This document shows, piece by piece, positions 6,430 through 14,446 of a stretch of 16,888 nt of DNA. The notes under the pieces are model-generated. The model saw only the letters and a list, made by a program, of their open reading frames with translations, was not told the DNA's origin and made no database searches. Source of the DNA: JAFDZV01 sp966128725 (GTDB lineage: Bacteria > Bacteroidota > Ignavibacteria > OLB7); contig CBHYLN010000115.1 in the NCBI GenBank assembly GCA_966128725.1, positions 1 through 16,888 on the forward strand, read 5' to 3'. A program made the translations under genes and the position numbers. The first letter of the stretch is position 1; the number at the start of each line of letters is the position of its first letter.

Positions 6430-7455
6430 ATGATTCGCAAACCCGTTCTGATGATTACCGGTGCCGGCGGAGAGATCGGCCATGGTCTTATCCAACGCAT
6501 TGCCCAGGAGGGCCGTTACAACATCCTGGCACTGGACCTGCGGCCGCTGGAACCCGAGCTGGCGGCACTGTGCACCGAGACCATCGTTGGCACTATCCTG
6601 GATACGGCGCTACTGGAGCAGATTGCCTCCAAGTACGAGATCGCCGGTATCTTCCACCTGGCGGCGATGCTCAGCACCCGTGGGGAGTTTATCCCGGAAA
6701 CGGCCCACGATATCAATGTGCAAGGGACGCTGAACCTGCTGAAGTTCGCCGTGGGCGAGGCGCGGAACGCTGGAGCAAATGTGAAGTTCATCTTCCCCAG
6801 CTCGATCGCCGTGTACGGATTGCCCAGCGTTGAACAGAAGGGGCTGGCCGGGCGTGTTGACGAGGACGCGTATCTGGTGCCAACCACGATGTACGGTGTG
6901 AACAAGCTGGCATGCGAACATCTTGGGCGTTATTACACGCACCACTACCGTCAGTTGGCGGCCGATCGCGACACGTACCATGTGGATTTCCGTGCTCTGC
7001 GTTTCCCGGGCCTGATCAGCGCGTTCACCGTGCCATCCGGCGGAACCAGTGATTACGCGCCGGAGATGCTGCACGCGGCAGCCAAGGGCGAGCCGTATGC
7101 CTGCTTCGCGCGTCCGGATACCAGGATCCCGTTCATGGCAATGCCCGACGCGATCGACGCACTGTTGGGATTGTTTAATGCGCCGGCCGAGTCACTTTCG
7201 ACAACCGTGTACAATGTGGGGTCGTTTTCCCCGTCGGCGGATGAGGTTCGTGATACCACGTTGCAAGCGTTCCCCGGGGCCGATATCACATATGACAACG
7301 ATGCCAAACGCCAGGGTATCCTGGACACATGGCCGGCCGATGTTGATGATTCGCGCGCGCGCAAGGATTGGGGATGGTCGCCTGCGTACGATTTCGACCG
7401 CGCGTTTCAGGAGTACCTGATGCCGAACATCCGGAACTTCTATACCGGCTCCTAA
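6430..7455 (+). CDS. tdh: L-threonine 3-dehydrogenase, short-chain (NAD-dependent epimerase-like) type
   Basis: The likely reaction is oxidation of L-threonine to 2-amino-3-oxobutyrate with NAD, the first step of the threonine-to-glycine route. The 341-residue protein is an extended short-chain dehydrogenase: GAGGEIG (11-17, NAD loop), Asp36 at the end of the second strand, FPSSIAVYG (Ser124/Ser125) and catalytic YGVNK (Tyr155, Lys159). The block RFPGLISA, PSGGTSDYA, then RPDTRIPFMAMPDAI is specific for the epimerase-like threonine dehydrogenases of Flavobacterium and animals, and differs from UDP-glucose epimerases. The ATG at 6430 places the NAD loop 10 residues from the N-terminus; the frame is open further upstream to 6325. 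There is no clear ribosome-binding site. The partner ligase gene (kbl) is not adjacent. Confidence 0.87.
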   Translation: MIRKPVLMITGAGGEIGHGLIQRIAQEGRYNILALDLRPLEPELAALCTETIVGTILDTALLEQIASKYEIAGIFHLAAMLSTRGEFIPETAHDINVQGTLNLLKFAVGEARNAGANVKFIFPSSIAVYGLPSVEQKGLAGRVDEDAYLVPTTMYGVNKLACEHLGRYYTHHYRQLAADRDTYHVDFRALRFPGLISAFTVPSGGTSDYAPEMLHAAAKGEPYACFARPDTRIPFMAMPDAIDALLGLFNAPAESLSTTVYNVGSFSPSADEVRDTTLQAFPGADITYDNDAKRQGILDTWPADVDDSRARKDWGWSPAYDFDRAFQEYLMPNIRNFYTGS

Positions 7456-7752
7456 CCGTAGCGTGGTGCCGGCCGTTTGCAACATGTCGTGGGCATGGCG
7501 CAATGCGCAAAAGGTGAGGGTGTCCCGTGATGGTTTGAGCGCCAGGCGGGTCTCACAAAAAATCACCCGGTGTGGATCTTGCGTTTGATCGAAACATCTC
7601 TAACTTCGCGCCCCGTTCGCCGAGGAAGTTTTTTCGGTCTGCCGCGCAGGCCACAGGGGTTCCCCCGTGACCCGGTTCGCCGTACAGGAACAGCAAAAGT
7701 GTCAATCGAAACACTCTCATTGTAATCAACCTATCACAGAGGAGTACGCCAT

Positions 7753-7983
7753 ATGCTGTGGACACCAGAACTCGCCTCCTATCTGGAGGACGCTCCGTGG
7801 CCGGCTACGAAGGATGAGCTTCTTGATTTTGCCAACCGCACCGGTGCTCCGCTGCAGGTAATCGAGAACCTTCAGGAGCTGAACGACGAAGAAGATGAAG
7901 TATACGAGGGCATCGAGGATATCTGGCCGGAGGCCATGAATCACGATGATATGTTCTTCGAGGAGGACTCCGAGGACTATTAA
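7753..7983 (+). CDS. Small acidic DUF2795-like protein
   Basis: This 76-residue protein begins at an ATG with a strong AGAGGAG (7738-7744) eight bases upstream. PWPATKDELLDFANRTGAPLQV and the following helix resemble the DUF2795 fold (a short domain with P-A-T-K-x-E-L and G-A-P), whose function is unknown. The C-terminal half is extremely acidic. I count 24 Asp or Glu against one Lys and one Arg in the whole protein. Such a protein could bind a basic partner or mimic nucleic acid, but that is speculation. It is preceded by nearly 300 non-coding bases and followed by a long hairpin, so it may be its own transcription unit. Confidence 0.72.
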   Translation: MLWTPELASYLEDAPWPATKDELLDFANRTGAPLQVIENLQELNDEEDEVYEGIEDIWPEAMNHDDMFFEEDSEDY

Positions 7984-8020
7984 GCCTCGGCGCTATAAAA
8001 CCCTCGTGCTGGGTACGAGT

Positions 8021-8080
8021 CACACCGGGGAAGAAGGTTGCACGCACCGCTTGTGGGTGTGATGCCCTCTTCCCCGTGTG
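8021..8080 (+). terminator. Long hairpin after the DUF2795-like gene
   Basis: CACACCGGGGAAGA (8021-8034) pairs with TCTTCCCCGTGTG (8068-8080) along 13 bp with one bulged C. The loop is 33 bases and contains short G/T-rich and C/A-rich runs that could pair imperfectly. No T-run follows. It starts 37 bases after the stop codon. A smaller CTCGT/ACGAG hairpin (8003-8007 and 8015-8019) lies just before it. It may be a processing or attenuation element, or a non-canonical terminator, between this gene and the Omp85 gene. Confidence 0.4.
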
Positions 8081-8162
8081 CGTTTCGCGGGATCGTGATA
8101 CAGGGCCGTTGCGCGGCCAGTTGCCGCATCCACATATCCCAGGCCAGTTCCTCGTGTGTTTG

Positions 8163-10628
8163 ATGACCAATCGGATTCGCGTTCGAGATAGCCGCATTCT
8201 CGGCTGTCTCCTTGCGGCATGCGTGGCAAGTCTTGTTGCCATGATTCCGCACGCGCGATTGTTCGCGCAAGGCCCCGGCGCAGGCGGGGGGGCGCGCGAG
8301 CCGGTGGTGTTATCGGTGCGCCCGATCCTCGTGGATATCGAGTTCGAAGGGAACGACGCCATTGCGACCGATCGCCTGCTCGCCCGCATTCAAACACGCG
8401 CCACGCATGTCCCGCTTGTCAAGCGCTACTACTCGATGCTTGTGGATCTGCTGGAGCAGAATCCATTGGCGCCAACGGAGTATCAGAAGGTGGGGCGCGA
8501 TTATCAGGTGCTGCCACCATACTACCAGTTGCGTCGCATAGTCGACAGTCTTGGCGGCGACATACGCTACCTGAACATGGCGCGCCTTGACAGCGATGTT
8601 GTCCGGTTGCGCACTCTGTACTTCGACAACGGTTTTCACGACGCCGATATCGACTACCACATCCGCCTGGACACGGTTCGCAATACCTCGATTGTCCGGT
8701 TCATCATCAACGAGCACCAGCGGTATCCACTGCGGGCGGTGACGTATGTCGGCCTTGATCAGGTGCCCAACGAACTGCGCGCCAATCTTATCCGGCCGGA
8801 CCTGATCGAGCTTGGCCGTGGGTTCTCGAAAGCGGATCTGGAAGCGGAAACCAGCCGGATCGTGGCCGACCTGAAGAACAACGGCTACCCGTTTGCCGTC
8901 TCGCGCACACCGTTGATCCTGGTGGCGCGCGAGCGCGACAGCATCCCCGGCGCGCCGTACGACAGCGCGCTGGTGTTCATCTTCACCGGGCATCGCTATC
9001 GCATGGGGCAGACGGTGTTTGCGCCGGACAGCAATTACGACGATTGCATGTTTGATGATTCGCTTGTGCTTGCGCAGGCGGAGTACGTGCCGGGCGAGTG
9101 GTACAGCAAACGCCAGGTGGACCAATCCACCGAGAACATCTATAGCCTTGGCTCGTTCGATCTGGTTTCGTTCGATACGGTGAACGTCAACCATGCCGAC
9201 AGTATCATGGGCATGCGCATCAACACGCGCACCCGCAGCCGGAACGACATCCGCTGGGGCCTGAACGTCGGTTATGTGCAGCGCGTTACGGAGTTCCTGT
9301 GGATTGCCGGCGGCGACGCGTCGTATACACGTTATAATGCCTTCTGCAGTGGCGGGCATCTTACCGTTGGCGGGCATCTCAGCATTCCGCTTACCAACTT
9401 TGGGCGCTTCCCGTATCTGTTCAATCAGGGTGAGGGTGGCGGCAACGCCTCGATGTTGTTCCCATCCATCTTCGGGCGTCGGCGGTTGCTTGGAAGTGTT
9501 GGCGTGAGCTACGACAACAAGGTGGTTGCCCGGCAAATCACGCAGGCCAACGCCGAGTTCACCATGCGCGGCCAGGCGATCGAGCTTGGCGGCGATCTGG
9601 TGGTTCGATTCCCGAAGTACACCTTCTTCAGCGTCGCCAATCTGCACCTCGCGTTCCAGCGCAACAGCTATCAGGGTGTGGCACGCCTGATAAACGCGGT
9701 TGCCGAAACGCGCGCGCGCACCGCAGCCGATGGCGATGCGGCCTGCGACTACAATTCGCTGCGAAGCGCGCTCCGTGCCGAGCTGGCCAACACCACGTAC
9801 CGGCTGCAGGTGCTGCAGGGCGACGATCCCTCGCTGTTGCAGCCCGGGGATTCGGCTCTGCTGAACCGGTTCAACAGCCTGAAGCAGACCGTGTTGCTGA
9901 CCGCGATTGCCACTGCCGACGGCCGCGACGATGCCTTCCTGCCCACCAAGGGATACATTCTGGATGCGCGTGTCGAGCTTGGCACCAGCTTCGGTGCCGA
10001 CATCTTTGCCAAGCTGGAGACGAACGCGCGCCTGTACAAGCCGGGGCTGGGCGGCACGTTCGCCTTCAGGGGCCGCGCCGGCTACATCATCAACCTGGCC
10101 GGGTATCCGCTGATCCCGCAGTCCAGCCGATTCTTTGCTGGCGGCGCCAACAGCATGCGCGCGTGGGTGGGCGGCGATCTGCTTGCTACGCGCCGCACTA
10201 CGTCGGCGGTGGTAAACGATTCGTGCACGGCGGCCATTCTGCAAAGTCTGGTTGCCGACAACCGGCGCGCGCAGGGGGGGCTGGGCCAGGTGGAGTTCAA
10301 TGCCGAGTGGCGCGTGCAGCCGTGGCAACTGGAGTCGCAGTCCACGGTGGCTCAGCAGCTCAACCAACTGGTGTTGATTGGATTCGTGGATGTTGGTTCC
10401 GCGTTCTTCCGCGACGTGGAGGATATCGGCCAGGTAAATGTGTTGAGCAACATCGGCATGGATATCGGCGCAAGCGTTGGTTACCAGACGCCGGTTGGGC
10501 CGTTCAGGATTGGCGTGGCCGCGCCGATCCACGACCCCTTGCAGACCGATCCTCGGCAGCGTTGGATTACCAATCGCCAGTTCACCAGCGCGCTCCTGCT
10601 GCACATCGGGATTGGCCATGCGTTCTAG
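8163..10628 (+). CDS. Omp85-family outer-membrane protein (BamA/TamA type)
   Basis: This 821-residue protein belongs to the family that inserts or exports proteins at the outer membrane. A Sec signal peptide spans about residues 12-36 and ends RLFAQ. POTRA-like units follow: LVDIEFEGNDAI near 56-67; LDSDVVRLRTLYFDNGFHDA near 142-161; LRAVTYVGLDQ with ADLEAETSRIVADLKNNGYPF near 190-244. The C-terminal half is a beta-barrel: PTKGYILDARVELG, FFAGGANSMRAW (the Omp85 G-G-x-x-S-x-R block), FVDVGSAF, then GYQTPVGPFRIGVA. It ends IGIGHAF, the terminal aromatic residue used for barrel assembly. The start at 8163 has no Shine-Dalgarno site but places the signal peptide correctly. The length and divergent POTRA part suggest a TamA-like or second BamA paralogue rather than the essential BamA. 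Confidence 0.85.
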   Translation: MTNRIRVRDSRILGCLLAACVASLVAMIPHARLFAQGPGAGGGAREPVVLSVRPILVDIEFEGNDAIATDRLLARIQTRATHVPLVKRYYSMLVDLLEQNPLAPTEYQKVGRDYQVLPPYYQLRRIVDSLGGDIRYLNMARLDSDVVRLRTLYFDNGFHDADIDYHIRLDTVRNTSIVRFIINEHQRYPLRAVTYVGLDQVPNELRANLIRPDLIELGRGFSKADLEAETSRIVADLKNNGYPFAVSRTPLILVARERDSIPGAPYDSALVFIFTGHRYRMGQTVFAPDSNYDDCMFDDSLVLAQAEYVPGEWYSKRQVDQSTENIYSLGSFDLVSFDTVNVNHADSIMGMRINTRTRSRNDIRWGLNVGYVQRVTEFLWIAGGDASYTRYNAFCSGGHLTVGGHLSIPLTNFGRFPYLFNQGEGGGNASMLFPSIFGRRRLLGSVGVSYDNKVVARQITQANAEFTMRGQAIELGGDLVVRFPKYTFFSVANLHLAFQRNSYQGVARLINAVAETRARTAADGDAACDYNSLRSALRAELANTTYRLQVLQGDDPSLLQPGDSALLNRFNSLKQTVLLTAIATADGRDDAFLPTKGYILDARVELGTSFGADIFAKLETNARLYKPGLGGTFAFRGRAGYIINLAGYPLIPQSSRFFAGGANSMRAWVGGDLLATRRTTSAVVNDSCTAAILQSLVADNRRAQGGLGQVEFNAEWRVQPWQLESQSTVAQQLNQLVLIGFVDVGSAFFRDVEDIGQVNVLSNIGMDIGASVGYQTPVGPFRIGVAAPIHDPLQTDPRQRWITNRQFTSALLLHIGIGHAF

Positions 10629-10758
10629 CGCGCGCGGATGCGTTCGCGGCGTGCACAACCCGTAATCAGCCGGTTATGGCTTCCTTGGCGGCGACGTTAG
10701 TATTTTAGTGCCCCTGAATGATGGGCAACTCTCACAACGTTATCAACGATCACGCTTC

Positions 10759-11181
10759 ATGCCGACATACGATTATCTGTGCAAGACCTGCGGTCACCGC
10801 TTCGAGCATTTTCAATCGATCACGTCCGATGCGCTTACACACTGCCCCGAGGCCGAGTGTATCCGCGAGGGCGCGGAGAAAGGGACGGGCGAGGTTGTTC
10901 GCCTGGTAAGCGGTGGCGCCGGGCTGGTGTTCAAGGGTGAGGGGTTCTACCTTACGGACTACGTACGCAAGGGCGGCGGCGAAGGCGGCTCCGGTTCGTC
11001 CTCGAAAGCCTCGCCGTCGAAGGGCAGTGCGGCTGGCGACACATCATCCAAAACCTCGCCGGCTGCATCGGGCGCCTCGTCCGGTGATTCGGGCAGCTCG
11101 AGTGGATCGGGCGGCAGCGGTGATGCGGGCGCGTCGTCGGGCGGCGGATCATCCACGGGCGGTGCCGCTGCCTCGGAGTAG
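10759..11181 (+). CDS. FmdB-type zinc-ribbon protein with Ser/Gly tail
   Basis: The N-terminal 70 residues match the FmdB regulatory family: MPTYDYLCKTCGHRFEHFQS, two more cysteines in CPEAEC, then RLVSGGAGLVFKGEGFYLTDY. Cys8, Cys11, Cys29 and Cys34 could bind zinc, though the second pair is spaced CX4C instead of the usual CX2C. Residues 71-140 are a low-complexity Ser/Gly/Ala tail with a few Lys and Asp, probably disordered. The ATG at 10759 gives the invariant MPxYxY start; the frame extends upstream without similarity. Function in this family is poorly defined (named after a formamidase-associated regulator). It is the last plus-strand gene and faces mreD. Confidence 0.87.
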   Translation: MPTYDYLCKTCGHRFEHFQSITSDALTHCPEAECIREGAEKGTGEVVRLVSGGAGLVFKGEGFYLTDYVRKGGGEGGSGSSSKASPSKGSAAGDTSSKTSPAASGASSGDSGSSSGSGGSGDAGASSGGGSSTGGAAASE

Positions 11182-11266
11182 GGATTGCCTTGGCAGGTGA
11201 GCAGCGGCAGCCCCCGGCTGTGTGGTTGCGCGAACACGTCGCGCGCGGATACTACTTACGAAGGCG

Positions 11267-11761
11267 CTACCATCGCTGCTTCCGCGCGGCCACCAGCATG
11301 ATCAGCGCCGAAACCACGGTTGTGTACAACGTGGCGGCGAAGCCGTAGCGAAGGAAGAACCCGACGAAGGCCAGGTCGGTATGCTGAACCTGGAAGAAGA
11401 AGTAGACGATGTTGTGCACGATGGCCGACAGGGCCACAATGCCCAGGAAACGGAACCGGCCAACGGCGTCGGCCAGGCCAAGTTGCTCGTTGAAGAAGTA
11501 GCCGGCCACGAAACCCGCCAGCATCTTGGCCAGCGCGTTGGTGCCGATGATATCGCTGGAGATGATATCGAACAGCAGGCCCAGCACAAATCCCGCGATC
11601 TGCCCGGTCCATTGTCCCTCGCGTATCGCGATGAACACCGTGAGGATCATCAGCAGATCCGGCGTGATGCTTTCAACCGCGACGTAGCCAAGGTTGAGCT
11701 GCACCAGCAGGAGTATCAGTCCGGAGATCGCGTACCACAGATAGTTCATGTACGGCATCAT
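11267..11761 (-). CDS. mreD: Rod shape-determining protein MreD
   Basis: This inner-membrane protein of the elongasome works with MreB and MreC to guide peptidoglycan synthesis along the cell side wall. Its 164 residues are highly hydrophobic with about five membrane helices. Typical MreD features are TPDLLMILTVFIAIREG and QIAGFVLGLLFDIIS in the N-terminal half. The start overlaps the mreC stop codon by 4 bp and two ATG codons occur in tandem (11761 and 11758). A third Met at 11749 is better spaced from the upstream GGAG, so the exact start is uncertain by four residues. It is the last gene of the mreBCD group and ends 85 bp from the convergent FmdB gene. Confidence 0.9.
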   Translation of the reverse strand: MMPYMNYLWYAISGLILLLVQLNLGYVAVESITPDLLMILTVFIAIREGQWTGQIAGFVLGLLFDIISSDIIGTNALAKMLAGFVAGYFFNEQLGLADAVGRFRFLGIVALSAIVHNIVYFFFQVQHTDLAFVGFFLRYGFAATLYTTVVSALIMLVAARKQRW

Positions 11762-12615
11762 CTCCGCTTGCCCTCCTCGCTCTGATTGGGCTCAATCAGC
11801 TTTCGCTCCAGCTCCAGCCGCTTCTGATCCGGCGTGTACAACACCACGAACGCTTCCTCCAGTGTCGCGAAGTTGACCATCGGCCGTACGCGAATGCGGT
11901 AGAACAGCGTGCCCGGATCGTCGGCCACGGTGTCGATCACGCCAACCGGGATATTCTCCGGGTACAGTGCCGAGAGGCTGGATGTAACCACCGTATCGCC
12001 CTTGCGCTGGGGCTGCGCCGCCGGCACATTGCCAAGTATCAGCGAGCCCGCGCCATCCCAGGTGATCATCCCCTCGTTGCGTGCTTCCAGCGTGCGCGCG
12101 GTTACCCGTGTGTCGCGATTCAGCAGAAGCTGAACCACCGAATAATCGTCGTTGACACCGATCACGCGGCCGGCCAGGCCCCGTTCGGTGATTACCGCCA
12201 TTCCCTCGCGTACCCCGCTTCTGGATCCCACATTCAGCGTGGCGTAGTTCCGCATCTGGATGGTGGTTTTGCCAACAACCTCGGCGCTGAGCAGCTTCAT
12301 CGGCGACTGTTCGCGGAACGCGAGCATTTCGCGATACGTCTCCGCCTTCAGCGCAAGGTTCCGATACTGCATGGCCTGCATCGACAGATCCTTGTTCAAC
12401 TGGCGCAGCGCATGGTTCTCGGTTTCCAGGGCGAACGGATTGGGAAGCCAACTGAGCGCCGATTGCACGCTGGCAACGGCGCCCACCGAAATCGTGCGGA
12501 AGGAGCGGAGCCGCGAACTGCTGCTGGCCGAGATCATCAACAGCGAGACCAGGATCAACACAACCGCGGTTGCGTATTCCTTGTAACGCATGAAGATCTC
12601 GATGATACGCTGCAT
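11758..12615 (-). CDS. mreC: Rod shape-determining protein MreC
   Basis: MreC is a bitopic periplasmic scaffold of the elongasome. The 285 residues begin MQRIIEIFMRYKEYAT, followed by one membrane helix (about residues 13-31). A helical region likely to form a coiled coil (about 65-110) comes next, then the beta-rich MreC domain: VGKTTIQMRNYATLNVGS, GVREGMAVITERGLAGRVIGV, VQLLLNRDTRV and FATLEEAFVVLYTP near the end. The frame is open to 12723, but the ATG at 12615 gives the standard short cytoplasmic N-terminus. No Shine-Dalgarno site is visible. The 146-bp gap to mreB contains an 11-bp direct repeat, TGGCCAACATC, at 12695-12705 and 12724-12734. Confidence 0.93.
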   Translation of the reverse strand: MQRIIEIFMRYKEYATAVVLILVSLLMISASSSSRLRSFRTISVGAVASVQSALSWLPNPFALETENHALRQLNKDLSMQAMQYRNLALKAETYREMLAFREQSPMKLLSAEVVGKTTIQMRNYATLNVGSRSGVREGMAVITERGLAGRVIGVNDDYSVVQLLLNRDTRVTARTLEARNEGMITWDGAGSLILGNVPAAQPQRKGDTVVTSSLSALYPENIPVGVIDTVADDPGTLFYRIRVRPMVNFATLEEAFVVLYTPDQKRLELERKLIEPNQSEEGKRR

Positions 12616-12761
12616 GGCGGCGGATGAGTTATGGTAGGAGGACCGTGCGTGGATGAGCGGTTGGGAAATCAGTTTCCGCAACACGCGGCACGGTTGGCCA
12701 ACATCGCGGCGAGCGCGCGACACTGGCCAACATCATGCCGTTGGCGTTTTCGTGATTGATC

Positions 12762-13781
12762 TTAGTATCGCCGGCTCTTGATCAGGACCTGCGAATACTG
12801 ATTCAGGTTCTCCAGCACCTTGCCTGTGCCGCGAACAACCGCGGTGAGCGGGTCCTCGGCAACAAACACGGGAAGCGAGGTTTCGCGCCGCAGACGCTCA
12901 TCCAGCCCGCGCAGCAGCGCGCCGCCGCCGGTAAGCATGATGCCGCGGTCGAGAATGTCGGCCGAAAGTTCCGGCGGGGTGCGCTCCAGCGAGAGCTTTA
13001 CCGCATCCACGATGGCCATGATGGGCTCGGAAAGGGCCTCGCGGATTTCGGCGCTGGTAACGGTGGTCATGCGCGGCACGCCGGCCACCAGATCACGTCC
13101 CTTTACCTCGATCTGCACTTCTTCCTCAAGCGGCATGGCGGTGCCAACCTCATGCTTGATGGCCTCGGCCGTCCGTTCGCCAATCAGGATGTTGTGGTTC
13201 TTCTTGAAGAACTGAATGATGGCATTGGTCATCTCGTCGCCGGCGATGCGGATGGATTCGTCGTTGACGATGCCCGCAAGCGCGATCACGGCGATCTCGG
13301 TTGTGCCGCCGCCGATATCGATGATCATGTTGCCAACCGGCGCTTCCACATCTAGCCCGATACCGATCGCGGCAGCCATTGGCTCCGCGATCAGATGTAC
13401 CTCCTTTGCGCCTGCATGTTCGGCCGAGTCGCGCACGGCGCGCTTCTCAACCTCGGTGATGCCGGACGGCACGCACACCACAATGCGGCGCGACGGTTGC
13501 CAGCTCGGCGAGATCTTGCGGATGAATGCGCGAAGCATTCCTTCGGCGATCTCGAAATCAGCAATCACACCATCCTTCAACGGACGAATCGTTCGGATGT
13601 CCTTGTGGGTCTTGCCGATCATTGCCTGTGCCTCTCGGCCGATGGCAACGATCTTCTTGGTCGTGCGATCAAACGCAACGATAGAGGGCTCGTTCAGAAC
13701 GATCCCCTTTCCCTTGACCCAGATGAGCGTGTTGGCTGTGCCTAGATCGACCGCGATGTCGTTGGAGAAAACACCGAACAC
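12762..13781 (-). CDS. mreB: Rod shape-determining protein MreB (bacterial actin)
   Basis: MreB polymerises with ATP under the inner membrane and positions wall synthesis. Actin-fold motifs are clear: DLGTANTLIW (phosphate 1), IVLNEPSIVAFD, IRPLKDGVIADFE, IVVCVPSGITEVEKRAV, LIAEPMAAAIGIGL, IIDIGGGTTEIAVI (phosphate 2), GERTAEAIKHEVG, and LTGGGALLRGLDERL (adenosine site). I chose the GTG at 13781. It yields MFGVFSNDIAVDLGT, the usual family N-terminus, and a normal 339 residues. A TTG at 13814 in the same frame would add 11 residues (MFFDNSSQLLP) without family similarity. Neither start has a good Shine-Dalgarno site. It leads the mreB-mreC-mreD group. Confidence 0.95.
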   Translation of the reverse strand: MFGVFSNDIAVDLGTANTLIWVKGKGIVLNEPSIVAFDRTTKKIVAIGREAQAMIGKTHKDIRTIRPLKDGVIADFEIAEGMLRAFIRKISPSWQPSRRIVVCVPSGITEVEKRAVRDSAEHAGAKEVHLIAEPMAAAIGIGLDVEAPVGNMIIDIGGGTTEIAVIALAGIVNDESIRIAGDEMTNAIIQFFKKNHNILIGERTAEAIKHEVGTAMPLEEEVQIEVKGRDLVAGVPRMTTVTSAEIREALSEPIMAIVDAVKLSLERTPPELSADILDRGIMLTGGGALLRGLDERLRRETSLPVFVAEDPLTAVVRGTGKVLENLNQYSQVLIKSRRY

Positions 13782-13850
13782 AGGAAGGAGTTGACTGGAG
13801 TTGTCGAAAAACAAAAGAGCGATCCGCAGTTAGGAATCGCCTTTCGGTAA

Positions 13851-13890
13851 AACGGCACAAATATGGACAATCGCGGCTGGGTATCCAAGC
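13851..13890 (-). promoter_or_regulatory. Possible promoter before mreB
   Basis: In the 140-bp gap between the zincin gene and mreB, the minus strand has CTTG, 20 bases, then CATATTTG. This resembles the Bacteroidota primary sigma pattern TTTG-N19/21-TAnnTTTG with one mismatch in each box. It is a weak call made by eye; mreB could equally be read from upstream. Confidence 0.25.
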
Positions 13891-13921
13891 AGCGCGCCAT
13901 AATTCATGACGTAGGAACGAT

Positions 13922-14446
13922 TTATTTCGGACTTGAGGCCCGCCAGGCTTCGCCAACGCCGATGCGGGCAAGCAGTTCGGCTGCTCGATCGCCCGCGTCG
14001 TATGCCGCCTGCTCGGCCGGCAACGCCCTGTATGCCCGGTACCACGCGGCCCGTACGGCGCCGTGCGTAAATGGATTTTCGCGAAACAGTTGCGCGAAAA
14101 ATCGCCCCAACCATCCGGTCACATATCGCACGTAGAACAACCGGTCGGCGCGTTGCTGGCGTACATGCTCGGCTTCGTGGCGCAGGAGAATCAGCAGCCC
14201 CCTGGCATCGGCATCCGGCAACGCGCAATCACTGCGAAGATACACCGTAGCGCGCCATGTGATGCCCGCAATTCCAATTCGATGCACACCAAATGGCAGG
14301 CGGGCATCCACCACCACCGGAAAATCGATTGGGGTGTGCCGGAAAAGTTGTTCCACAATCGCGTCGGGGGGGAGTCCGAAGGCGGGAGCGAGTTGAGCTG
14401 CGGCCGTGCGTGCCAGTTCGCGTGCCGATATCCGCTGCGGGATCAC
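13922..14446 (-). CDS. Small HEAEH zincin-like protein (DUF4157-like)
   Basis: This 174-residue protein carries the zinc-protease motif HEAEH (His90-Glu91-Ala92-Glu93-His94) in LLILLRHEAEHVRQ. A downstream Glu145 in YRALPAEQAAYDAG is a plausible third metal ligand. This arrangement (H-E-x-x-H-V-R-Q, a helix with Trp/Phe, then R-A-x-P-x-E-x-x-A-Y) resembles the short DUF4157-like putative peptidases. No signal peptide is seen, so it is probably cytoplasmic. The GTG at 14446 overlaps the upp stop codon as GTGA, implying translational coupling; a TTG at 14458 is the alternative. Substrate and role are unknown. Residue-level family assignment is by eye. Confidence 0.68.
   Translation of the reverse strand: MIPQRISARELARTAAAQLAPAFGLPPDAIVEQLFRHTPIDFPVVVDARLPFGVHRIGIAGITWRATVYLRSDCALPDADARGLLILLRHEAEHVRQQRADRLFYVRYVTGWLGRFFAQLFRENPFTHGAVRAAWYRAYRALPAEQAAYDAGDRAAELLARIGVGEAWRASSPK

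Noticed and set aside
7456..7752. Possible promoter (TTGCGT-N16-TAACTT) and hairpins before the DUF2795-like gene
   Set aside because: The match to consensus is poor and the CACAGGGG/CCCCCGTG hairpin has a mismatch and no T-run; nothing firm can be claimed in this stretch.
8310..10658. 782-codon open frame antisense to the Omp85 gene
   Set aside because: It mirrors the sense gene over its whole length, has no recognisable domain and is a typical high-GC antisense frame; the sense strand has signal peptide and barrel motifs.
11222..11785. 187-codon plus-strand frame antisense to mreD
   Set aside because: Gln/Asp/His-rich composition is the complement of hydrophobic mreD codons; no start signal or domain.
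13830..14228. 132-codon minus-strand frame overlapping the zincin
   Set aside because: It is Arg/Ala-rich and featureless, in another frame of a gene with a conserved HEAEH motif.
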